Assembly (NCBI GenBank): GCA_016839995.1
Contig: JAEOTD010000089.1
Location: 1-23,687, forward strand
Origin: Candidatus Hermodarchaeota archaeon
GTDB taxonomy: Archaea > Asgardarchaeota > Hermodarchaeia > Hermodarchaeales > Hermodarchaeaceae
Length of the DNA: 23,687 bases
Reading direction: 5' to 3'
Shown: piece by piece, positions 14,974-21,584 of the stretch
Numbering within the stretch: position 1 is the stretch's first letter
How the letters are laid out: every line of letters begins with the position of its first letter
The notes under the pieces: model-generated
The model's input: the letters and a program-made list of their open reading frames with translations, nothing else
What the model was told of the DNA's origin: nothing
Databases searched by the model: none
Translations under genes and position numbers: made by a program

Positions 14974-16404
14974 ATGACCTCCAGAAGGATTCGGACCAAC
15001 CCTCAATCCCTTGAGCACCCCATTGATTCTGACTTTATTGAAAGTATCATAATACGTTCTGAACCTGCTGAGGATCAGTCCGATTTACGTTGTTTTCTTA
15101 CAAACGTATTGCTGTTCATTAAACGGGTTGATGGTATCGAGCTGGATGATAAAGAGAAAGATTATCCATCTCATTCGCAATTTTCGCATCTTACCTTTAG
15201 GAAAGGAACAAGTACGGCAGAGGGTTTGAAGTATCGATTGAGAACCATTAGACGGTATCAGATTACGAATACTCAGCGGATAATTAACATCATTGCATCC
15301 ACTGCGGTTTCCACGCCAAAAGAGAGCCTAACTTCTCGGCAAATTCGAATAATCGAAGAGCTCCATAAGAACCCCATATTAGCTCAATATGAACTGGCAA
15401 AACGGCTATCTACGACCTCACAGGTCATTCGAAAAGAACTGAGGCATTTACGGCAGCAGTTCTCCTTGGCCACTATCTACAATTTAGATTATAGCAAGTT
15501 CCGATTGGCTCTTTTTGAAATTGATTTCCGTACAATATCACTGGATGTCTCAGAAAAGCTTGAAATGTATTATCGAAGAACCCCACCACTTTTTTTACGT
15601 CGAATTAATTTTGATCACAATTACCGTGATGGATTCTTTCACTATCTTATTCCGGACCAACCGGCAGGACACCGGATGTTTGCTGAGCGTTTGAAGTGGT
15701 TAGATTCGAATTTTTTTGAGACTTCATCAACATTCCAAATTTTGAGCTTTCGTATTGACATTTCATTTGAGAACTACAATATTTCTACAGGGACATGGAT
15801 GCTAAACTCCGATACATACTCCATTGAATTATTAGAGTTCTTATCTAGCAAAGATAGGGGTCGTCTTCCGCCTCGAGAAAAGCCATTCGGGGAACCAATT
15901 CAGTTTGACAAAACGGACTATATCATTGCCTCGACGCCCTACATCTTTGGTGAAAAGCAGCATATTGAAGTTTGCCAAAAGGTTTTGGAACAGCATGGTT
16001 TTTCTCTATCCAAGAAGACGATTTGGAATCGTCTTAAACGATTGCGTGAGATTGAAGCCCTCTATCCTTCTGTATGGTATGATAGCCCGGAATTAGAGGA
16101 ACTTGTAAAATTCAGCATTGATTGCACACCTGAGGCGGTCCAACCCATTCATCGGATTATTTCCATTCTTCCGTACACATACTCTGTAGGAACAGAGGTT
16201 GGGTTGACCTTTACCTTTCATCGTCCGAGTCGATGTGCCTCAATAACTGGACTATTAGCAGAGGCATTTGACCGAATTGATGGGGTCTCAAATATCAAGG
16301 TGTTTCGTTATGAACCCACGTTCAGTCCCCAGTTGTTTACTAAGACGGCGGATCGTTGGGATGAAAGTCGCCAACGATGGCTACTACAAAAAGGGGATAT
16401 CTGA
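14974..16404 (+). CDS. Double winged-helix regulator-like protein, paralogue 2
   Basis: A 476-residue paralogue of the preceding protein. Shared blocks in the same order: LLFIKRVDG, DKEKDYPSHSQFSH, a winged helix at about 125-165 (LAKRLSTTSQVIRKELRHL), the LIPDQPAGHRMFAERLKWL block, FDKTDYIIASTPYIFGE, a second HTH-like unit (SKKTIWNRLKRLREIEALYP) and the C-terminus TADRWDESRQRWLLQKGDI. It is closer to paralogue 1 than to the third member at 20.1 kb, as expected for a local tandem duplication. AAGGAG lies 11 bases before its ATG. The N-terminal about 15 residues are basic and unlike paralogue 1. It is convergent with the ATP-grasp gene, with only 10 bp between stops. Target genes are unknown; no effector can be named. 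Confidence 0.75.
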   Translation: MTSRRIRTNPQSLEHPIDSDFIESIIIRSEPAEDQSDLRCFLTNVLLFIKRVDGIELDDKEKDYPSHSQFSHLTFRKGTSTAEGLKYRLRTIRRYQITNTQRIINIIASTAVSTPKESLTSRQIRIIEELHKNPILAQYELAKRLSTTSQVIRKELRHLRQQFSLATIYNLDYSKFRLALFEIDFRTISLDVSEKLEMYYRRTPPLFLRRINFDHNYRDGFFHYLIPDQPAGHRMFAERLKWLDSNFFETSSTFQILSFRIDISFENYNISTGTWMLNSDTYSIELLEFLSSKDRGRLPPREKPFGEPIQFDKTDYIIASTPYIFGEKQHIEVCQKVLEQHGFSLSKKTIWNRLKRLREIEALYPSVWYDSPELEELVKFSIDCTPEAVQPIHRIISILPYTYSVGTEVGLTFTFHRPSRCASITGLLAEAFDRIDGVSNIKVFRYEPTFSPQLFTKTADRWDESRQRWLLQKGDI

Positions 16405-16414
16405 TGCATTTGAC

Positions 16415-17314
16415 CTAGTTGGAAGAAGAGATGATTAATTTGTAGAAGTGGTCAACCAGCTGCTTTGCCACATTGATTTCTGTGACTTGTTGAAGTCCTT
16501 GCCAACCGCTGCTACTATTGACTTCCGTGACAACAAACCCTTGTTCGGTTTCTAAGATGTCAACACCTGTGTATTCTAGTCCAATCGTTTCTGCACATTT
16601 CACTGCTAGGTTGGATAACTCGGGAGTAAGTGGGTACGGTTGTGGTTTCGCTCCTTGTCGGAGAGTACTTTTCCAAGTGTCCCCCACTCGTATCATCGCG
16701 GCAATAGCTTTGTTTCCAATTACGAAGACGCGGATATCGGAAGTTCCATGTTCGAGATATTCCTGAAGATACATGACATAACGGTTAGCCTCAAGTGCTC
16801 GAAAGACTCGTCGAGCGGTTTCATGGTCACTCACTCGGGTCATTCCGACTCCACCAGAACCGAAGAGCGGTTTAACTACAACATCCTTGTATCTGCGAAA
16901 GGCGCGGAGGGCATCTCGTGTGAACTGGGCAACTGTAGTTCGGGGTACGGGAACCCCAGCAAGCTCTAATAATCGCAAAGTGTAGTACTTGTCTACGGCT
17001 TTTTCGATGGCATGGGGGCGATTCATAAAAGGGATTCCAAGCCGTTCGAGGCAGTGCAGAGTATCCATTCGCAGAATGACTTGTTCTAATGAGCCACCAG
17101 GTACCGCACGGGTGAATACACCATCCAAGGTGGTCAAATCCTCTTTCTTATACTGAACATGTGGCTTTTTTCCGCCCACTCGAACGACGGTTTCGGTTAC
17201 ATCAAACACAACGCATTCAGTTCCGCGTTGTTCAATCTGAGCAACAACACGACTTGTCTCCCAACCCTCTGGCTCAGCTGAGGCAACCCCAACTCGTTGT
17301 ATCTTTTTCCCCAT
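16415..17314 (-). CDS. RimK-type ATP-grasp alpha-glutamate ligase (MptN/CofF-like)
   Basis: A 299-residue ATP-grasp ligase of the RimK family. Seen: DKYYTLRLLELAGVPVPRTT (108-127), VVVKPLFGSGGVGM with the ATP lysine and glycine loop (145-158), LQEYLEHGTSDIRVFVIG (183-200), YTGVDILE (248-255) and EVNSSSGWQGLQQVT (264-278) with metal-binding Glu and Asn. The last block resembles MptN and CofF, which add one alpha-linked glutamate to tetrahydromethanopterin or to the F420 tail. Lying 6 bp after cofE on the same strand, it most likely modifies F420 (CofF role), but MptN or lysine/protein glutamylation cannot be excluded. Convergent with the second regulator. Confidence 0.85.
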   Translation of the reverse strand: MGKKIQRVGVASAEPEGWETSRVVAQIEQRGTECVVFDVTETVVRVGGKKPHVQYKKEDLTTLDGVFTRAVPGGSLEQVILRMDTLHCLERLGIPFMNRPHAIEKAVDKYYTLRLLELAGVPVPRTTVAQFTRDALRAFRRYKDVVVKPLFGSGGVGMTRVSDHETARRVFRALEANRYVMYLQEYLEHGTSDIRVFVIGNKAIAAMIRVGDTWKSTLRQGAKPQPYPLTPELSNLAVKCAETIGLEYTGVDILETEQGFVVTEVNSSSGWQGLQQVTEINVAKQLVDHFYKLIISSSN

Positions 17315-17320
17315 ATTATT

Positions 17321-18100
17321 TCACCGTCGAAAGAGATCCCGTTCTGCAGCCCGTACCAGCATCTTAGCTGACCCCTCTCCTTTCTCAAAGGGAAACCCCC
17401 GAATTACTATGACCGCGTTTCCCTCAGCAGCTTCACCCATTAGTAATTCTGCTGCTGACGCGAGTTCATCAGCAATGGCCACTTTAGTAGATCGTAATTG
17501 ATATCCAAATAAATCCGTTAGCCCGACATAACTTTTCACAGGGATGAAACCAGCTACACCGATGGCGACATTAATGGCCCCTTCACGGAATGGACGCCCG
17601 TGGGTATCAGATATGATAATGGCTACATCCACATCTAATCGGGCTTTTATTGTCTTCCGGATTTCATTCGCTGATTTGTCAGGATTTACCGGAAGTAGTG
17701 TAACAAAATTTGGATTCGGAACATTAGATGAATCGACTCCTGCATTTGCACAGACATAGCCATGAGGGGTTTCAACAATGAGGTGCCCCTGCTCTGCACG
17801 CACTACCTTAGTCGACGCCTGTAAAATCACTTCAACAAGCTCGGGTCGTTTGTCCAACTTCAAAGCAAAATCTTTTGCTTCTGCCGAGGGGGTAACCTTT
17901 GAAAGGTCGATGATTCGTCCTTCTGCTCGCGAAATGATGGTTTGCGCGATGACTAGGACGTCTTGGTTTTGGAGAGCAAATCCCCGTTGGCTGGCTTCAC
18001 AAATCTGTCTCCCTACGTCATCGCCTTTATTGATTATCCCAAGAGTTGGTAAGACATGAACCGAATAGGATTCAGGCGTACTAGTGGCGTTTGAGGGCAT
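17321..18100 (-). CDS. cofE: Coenzyme F420:L-glutamate ligase
   Basis: A 259-residue CofE, which adds the gamma-linked glutamates to F420-0 using GTP. Seen: VLPTLGIINKGDDVG (16-30), VLVIAQTIISRAEGR (48-62), CANAGVDSSNVP (118-128) and SDTHGRPFREGAINVAIGVAG (split over 164-184), all diagnostic of the family. Length is normal for the stand-alone archaeal enzyme, without the FMN-reductase domain of bacterial FbiB. The ATG at 18100 begins MPSNATSTPE. The ATP-grasp gene follows 6 bp after the stop, suggesting one operon for tail elongation and capping. It is divergent from the gelsolin gene. Other F420 genes (cofG, cofH, cofC, cofD) are not in the window. Confidence 0.95.
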   Translation of the reverse strand: MPSNATSTPESYSVHVLPTLGIINKGDDVGRQICEASQRGFALQNQDVLVIAQTIISRAEGRIIDLSKVTPSAEAKDFALKLDKRPELVEVILQASTKVVRAEQGHLIVETPHGYVCANAGVDSSNVPNPNFVTLLPVNPDKSANEIRKTIKARLDVDVAIIISDTHGRPFREGAINVAIGVAGFIPVKSYVGLTDLFGYQLRSTKVAIADELASAAELLMGEAAEGNAVIVIRGFPFEKGEGSAKMLVRAAERDLFRR

Positions 18101-18173
18101 GGTCGGGTCGTTCCGGATTCTGCTGTTCCCGCTTAAGAGTGTGCCGACTTGGTTGATGGAATGGAAAGGAAAG

Positions 18174-18180
18174 TTATAAA
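18174..18180 (+). promoter_or_regulatory. TATA box of the gelsolin-like gene
   Basis: TTATAAA preceded by a purine-rich GGAAAGGAAAG that fits an archaeal BRE/TATA pair. Transcription would begin near 18203-18206, leaving a leader of about 45 nt before ATG 18250 or about 18 nt before TTG 18223. No repressor repeat is obvious. Confidence 0.55.
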
Positions 18181-18249
18181 GACGAGAACCACTGCAGCTG
18201 TCTTATCATCTGACTAGTACTATTGTCGAATGAGTCGAGTGTGGATTAC

Positions 18250-18861
18250 ATGAGTGAGAAATTCATCAAATACCATGTTCAAAAGGGTCAACTGGTTCGA
18301 GTTCCCCTGGATCATCTTAACGAGTTTGGTACTGGTGATGTGTACCTAGTAGATACAGGACCCATCATCTATTCATGGATTGGGAAAAAGTCAACTCCGG
18401 ATGAACGGTTCATCGGAGCCATTACTTCCGTATGGAAAGACCAAGACCGCAAAGGTGCAGCAAAACTCGTCACGGTGAATGAAGGCGAGGAACCAACGGC
18501 ATTCTTAGATCTCTTCAAAGGAAAAATCACAATCACCGAACAAGACACAGAAGGCATTCTAAAACGCGTTGCACTGAAGCAGCGGGAGTTCAAGCTCTTT
18601 AGGGTCCACATCGATGAAGACCTCCAGCTATATTATGAGGTCGACCGAGTCAAAGCCTCCTTGGCCACGGATGACGTCTTTCTTTTGGACACATATAACA
18701 AAATCTACATTTGGCGTGGACGTGAATCCACTGCCTTCGAACGATGGGAGGCAATGCGTATAGCAGAAGGTTATGATGGCCAACGAGCAGGCCATCAAGA
18801 AGTAATCATCGTTGAAGAGGGCGAAGAGCCCAAAGAATTCTTCAAATTACTTGGAAAATAA
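18250..18861 (+). CDS. Two-domain gelsolin-like protein
   Basis: A 203-residue protein made of two gelsolin repeats. Repeat 1 begins KGQLVRVPL, with GTGDVYLVDTGPIIYSWIGK and the helix after TPDER, and closes with VNEGEEPTAFLDLF. Repeat 2 begins EFKLFRVHIDEDL, with ATDDVFLLDTYNKIYIWRGR and closes with VEEGEEPKEFFKLLG. The D-V-Y/F-L-x-D-T and Y-x-W-x-G cores and acidic helix residues are those of gelsolin folds, where they bind calcium and actin. Asgard two-domain gelsolins have been shown to act on actin filaments; no actin gene is in this window. ATG 18250 (MSEKFIKYH) is preferred; GTG 18241 and TTG 18223 are in frame upstream. A 71-codon open stretch continues in frame after the TAA. No signal peptide is seen. 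Confidence 0.9.
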   Translation: MSEKFIKYHVQKGQLVRVPLDHLNEFGTGDVYLVDTGPIIYSWIGKKSTPDERFIGAITSVWKDQDRKGAAKLVTVNEGEEPTAFLDLFKGKITITEQDTEGILKRVALKQREFKLFRVHIDEDLQLYYEVDRVKASLATDDVFLLDTYNKIYIWRGRESTAFERWEAMRIAEGYDGQRAGHQEVIIVEEGEEPKEFFKLLGK

Positions 18862-19077
18862 TTACAAGAAGAAAGGGGTGGAGGGAACCAAGAAGGGGGA
18901 AAAAACCCCGAGTTTGGTAATATTACAGTAGGCCCCAAAGCCCCTCTTGGTCCGTTTCCCGCTGGTCGTTTTGTCCCAGATGAAACCAAGATATACCAGT
19001 CGAGCTCTGCCCCAGTGCAGGCGAGAGACACTGGGACAGAGTCATATGACTGGTTAAGTGGCTTCATTGAGGACTAG
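18862..19077 (+). other. In-frame open stretch following the gelsolin stop (possible readthrough tail or broken C-terminus)
   Basis: Directly after the TAA at 18859-18861 the same frame is open for 71 codons to TAG at 19075-19077, with no ATG, GTG or TTG near its beginning. The translation is Gly/Pro-rich (GGGNQEGGKNPEFGNITVG, PKAPLGPFPAGRFVPDE) and ends in an acidic aromatic motif, YDWLSGFIED. It looks more like a flexible tail than random sequence. It may be a C-terminal tail reached by stop readthrough, a tail lost by a nonsense change or sequence error, or chance. A G5-A6-C4 homopolymer tract lies at 18895-18909. The last 24 bases are antisense to the small gene ending at 19054. Confidence 0.35.
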
Positions 19078-19401
19078 ACTGACGAATTGTCCCAATCGAC
19101 CGGTGTGCTGGATAGCCTTTCTTAGTCGGGCTTCGTGCGACGCCTTTTTGACGAGAAGATGATTCTCGCGGACGACGACAAGTTCCGTGAGAAGGTCATA
19201 TAATCGACGTAATTCCATTCGGTCGACTTGTTGAGAAAGGCGTTCCAGGAGGCGGAACACGTCGTTCATCTCAACCTTCTCAAGTTGGTCAAGGTTGTCC
19301 GTGACAATTTGCGACCGTAAATAGGATCGGGCCAAGCGCAACACTGGGTCGCTATTGTCTTCTGTCCCTGTGGTCACGGCAATTCCCCTCAGAGTCGCCA
19401 T
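19054..19401 (-). CDS. Small helical protein of unknown function
   Basis: A 115-residue protein, not recognised. Apart from a short N-terminal part (MATLRGIAVTTGTEDNSDP), it is predicted largely helical, with heptad-like stretches LDQLEKVEMNDVFRLLERL and RRLYDLLTELVVVREN suggesting a coiled-coil or helical bundle, and a basic segment, KKASHEARLRK. ATG 19401 is chosen because it lies one base after the upstream gene's TAG and has GGGGGTG shortly before it; the frame extends further upstream but only by overlapping the other gene. It is translationally linked to the gene before it and convergent with the gelsolin gene. A partner or adaptor role is conceivable, but nothing in the sequence shows it. 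Confidence 0.6.
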   Translation of the reverse strand: MATLRGIAVTTGTEDNSDPVLRLARSYLRSQIVTDNLDQLEKVEMNDVFRLLERLSQQVDRMELRRLYDLLTELVVVRENHLLVKKASHEARLRKAIQHTGRLGQFVSLVLNEAT

Positions 19402-19402
19402 G

Positions 19403-19666
19403 CTAAGCACCCCCAATGCTGGCGACGCTTGAGACTTCTTGACCATTCGGCTCAACGCGGACGCGGACTCCCGAAGGAGTAGCTTCAACGATGATCCGAC
19501 CATTGAGGCCGCAGGTATCCTTGACTAATTCTAATAGCAAGGTACCAATCGCTCCGATTTCTCGGAGGTCTTCACACCCCGTTTTCGGGGTAATATTGAG
19601 GTCTATTGGGTAGGCATCAGTGATGCTACTTATTCGCTGGGTTTCTTCCATCAGTTCTGTAGCCAT
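19403..19666 (-). CDS. Small alpha/beta protein of unknown function
   Basis: An 87-residue protein, not recognised. It begins MATELMEETQRISS, followed by a mixed strand/helix pattern: YPIDLNITP, then a helix EIGAIGTLLLELVKDTCG, then two strands, NGRIIVEATPSG and VRVRVEPNG. Two cysteines (in TGCEDL and DTCG) are 21 residues apart. The ATG at 19666 has GGTGGAG six bases upstream and is clearly better than the TTG at 19705. It is the first gene of a two-gene unit, and its leader contains a 7-bp inverted repeat. Both small genes together look like a co-expressed pair of interacting proteins, which is inference. Confidence 0.6.
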   Translation of the reverse strand: MATELMEETQRISSITDAYPIDLNITPKTGCEDLREIGAIGTLLLELVKDTCGLNGRIIVEATPSGVRVRVEPNGQEVSSVASIGGA

Positions 19667-19742
19667 TTTTTTCTCCACCTTTCTTAACACAACTGGGAAA
19701 AACAAGCGAAGATGAATTCAAAGCCGCAGTGATCTAGAGTTT

Positions 19743-19777
19743 CACTGAGCAAGCCAAACTCAGTGTGTCCGTTTTTT
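19743..19777 (+). terminator. Hairpin followed by T-run (terminator-like, orientation unclear)
   Basis: A perfect 7-bp stem with a nine-base loop, then TGTCCG and six T. It resembles a terminator for plus-strand transcripts, yet no plus-strand gene ends nearby, so it may end an unannotated transcript, limit readthrough from the gelsolin gene, or act as a leader hairpin on the minus strand. Confidence 0.3.
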
Positions 19778-20056
19778 AGTACGGCCAAGCATCAGAGCGG
19801 TACGGGTTCATTGTGCGGTTTTCACTTCCGTGGTTTTTCCCTTGCGAGTGTGTTTGCTGGAATCTATTACATCCAATGGGCACAAGCCTTTAAGTAGCCC
19901 TTCTTGGAGCAGATAACGGGGCGGACAAAAAACCCAGTTTTACCAATAGAAGCTTCAACGGCGTAGAATAGGCTTTAGATGCGATACTATTCAAGCATTC
20001 AAATAACAGACTTTTGAGTCAACTTGTATCTTTCTGGGTTTTCGTCAAAAGGAAAC

Positions 20057-20064
20057 TTTTTATG
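20057..20064 (+). promoter_or_regulatory. TATA-like box of the third regulator
   Basis: TTTTTATG preceded by AAAAGGAAAC, about 27-34 bp before GTG 20091. A start about 25 bp downstream would make the transcript almost leaderless at GTG 20091. Confidence 0.4.
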
Positions 20065-20090
20065 GCAGTTTCTTTCTTTCTGACGATGGT

Positions 20091-21527
20091 GTGGCGCGCG
20101 TGCAATCTATGGTTGAAGTAGCAGATTTGCTCTCAACGTTGAAGCACAACATCCACGAAGTATTGCGTCCAAGTGAGGAACTTTTTGAAATCAACTCATT
20201 ACTTGATAACCTAAGAGTGTATGCAAAACGAGTGAAGGGAGAACCCCTTACAGAAGAAGACTACAGTCTCCAGCCATACAAAGACTTTGATGGGATGGTT
20301 GTAACACCTCGAGAAAGAACTTACAACTCGTTGTTACGGCGACTCAAAGTTATTATCCGATTCAACATAACCTCGTACGAAAAAGTCACTAGAGATTTGT
20401 TACGAGGATTGGTATCCGAAGAAACCGAGCGAATTACAGGAAGAGAAATCCGATTAATGACACTACTCAATCAACGCCCTAACACACCACAGTCGCAAAT
20501 GGCAAAAGAGCTGAATGTGAGTCTTCCGACAGTTCGAAAAGATATCAAGGTGCTAGAAGAGAAGATTGGTTTAAGATTCGCTAACATGATTGACTGGGGG
20601 CGGTTTAAGCTTCGACATTATGCTCTATTCTTCATGACCTCTAAAGTTGAAGCCTCTCGTCATCTTGAGAAAATCTTCAACGAAGAGATGTCCACATATT
20701 TACGATCTATAAATCTTGATACGACCTTTCAAAGAGGATTTGCAGGATTTCTTATTCCCGATCAGGGAAAACCAACTCAGCTATTCTTGGATCAAATTGA
20801 GCGTCTAGGTGAGAAATTTTTTGAGGAGTATCAGCTCCATCAAATTACAAAATATAATCAATCCATATGTTTTGACCATTTTGATTATGAATCCAGTACT
20901 TGGATGATTGAAGGTGATGTTTCTACCTTAGGCCTTCTTAATTTCGTACGGGAGAATTGGGCCATTCTACCAAAACCTCGAGGTTTATCTAATACCATAG
21001 CACGCCCATTTGACAATTTGGATTATTATCTAGCCTGTTTTTTGGGAGGAGACAGTCAAGCTCCAATGAAGAAAATTCAAAACCGATTAAACGCCGTCGG
21101 AATTGAAGCACCCCGTACAACTGTGTCTACACGGAAAAACCGTTTATTCAAAGAAAGGACATTGGAGCCATTCTTTACATTCTCAACACCACAGCTCCCC
21201 TTCTTCATCTCATTTGCCATTAGATGTGAGCCCCATATTGCTGAACAATTGGTTGTAGCTGTAGCACAGATGCCTCAGGGTTTTGCGTCAATTACTAACA
21301 TAGGTTGTGTTGTCAATGTCCATGTGCCTTCACGGAGTCTCGGAACTATTCTTAATCTTCTTTCTCTAACACTCGAGGAGGAAGGGGTCCATGAGGTTTG
21401 GCAAATGCAGCAGTATCGGAATATGGGATCTTACGCTCCAACCCGTATTGCGAATAAATGGAACGGTTCATATTGGAACTGGTCTGAAGACGAATTTGCT
21501 ATTCCATCTCTGGGACTGGAATACTAG
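20091..21527 (+). CDS. Double winged-helix regulator-like protein, paralogue 3
   Basis: A 478-residue, more distant member of the same family as the proteins at 13.6-16.4 kb. Shared layout: YAKRVKGEPLTEEDYSLQP in the N-terminal part, a clear winged helix at about 118-160 (QMAKELNVSLPTVRKDIKVL), FLIPDQGKPTQLF, ARPFDNLDYYLACFLGGD, a second HTH-like unit near 330-355 (PRTTVSTRKNRLFKERTLEP), and IANKWNGSYWNWSEDE at the C-terminus. The winged helix is a better HTH match than in the other two. Start is GTG 20091, almost leaderless from the TATA-like box; ATG 20109 is the alternative. It lies 57 bp upstream of the nucleotidyltransferase pair on the same strand and might regulate them. Effector and targets are unknown. 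Confidence 0.75.
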   Translation: MARVQSMVEVADLLSTLKHNIHEVLRPSEELFEINSLLDNLRVYAKRVKGEPLTEEDYSLQPYKDFDGMVVTPRERTYNSLLRRLKVIIRFNITSYEKVTRDLLRGLVSEETERITGREIRLMTLLNQRPNTPQSQMAKELNVSLPTVRKDIKVLEEKIGLRFANMIDWGRFKLRHYALFFMTSKVEASRHLEKIFNEEMSTYLRSINLDTTFQRGFAGFLIPDQGKPTQLFLDQIERLGEKFFEEYQLHQITKYNQSICFDHFDYESSTWMIEGDVSTLGLLNFVRENWAILPKPRGLSNTIARPFDNLDYYLACFLGGDSQAPMKKIQNRLNAVGIEAPRTTVSTRKNRLFKERTLEPFFTFSTPQLPFFISFAIRCEPHIAEQLVVAVAQMPQGFASITNIGCVVNVHVPSRSLGTILNLLSLTLEEEGVHEVWQMQQYRNMGSYAPTRIANKWNGSYWNWSEDEFAIPSLGLEY

Positions 21528-21584
21528 AATCAACGAAAGGATTTTGACCACCCCAATTCAGTTAATTAGCCTCTGAATTATCTG

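Larger units (their letters stand above)
19667..20090. other. Divergent intergenic region with inverted repeat
   Basis: A 424-bp gap between the small gene pair (minus) and the third regulator (plus). It holds CACTGAG (19743-19749) and CTCAGTG (19759-19765) with a nine-base loop, followed on the plus strand by a T6 run at 19772-19777. Read on the minus strand this sits in the leader of the small pair, 77-100 bases before its ATG. A TATA-like CTTAAAG (minus, 19894-19888) could start that transcript near 19865. On the plus side, TTTTTATG at 20057-20064 fits the third regulator. No tRNA was recognised. Confidence 0.5.

Noticed and set aside
18795..19067. A 90-codon minus-strand open frame across the gelsolin end
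   Set aside because: It is mostly the complement of the open stretch after the gelsolin stop and ends inside the gelsolin gene; its composition (Ser/Pro-rich) looks like a shadow. If the plus-strand tail proves false, it deserves another look.
19667..20090. A tRNA or other known RNA gene in the long gap
   Set aside because: No acceptor/T-arm pair with a GTTCRA-type loop could be assembled on either strand by eye.
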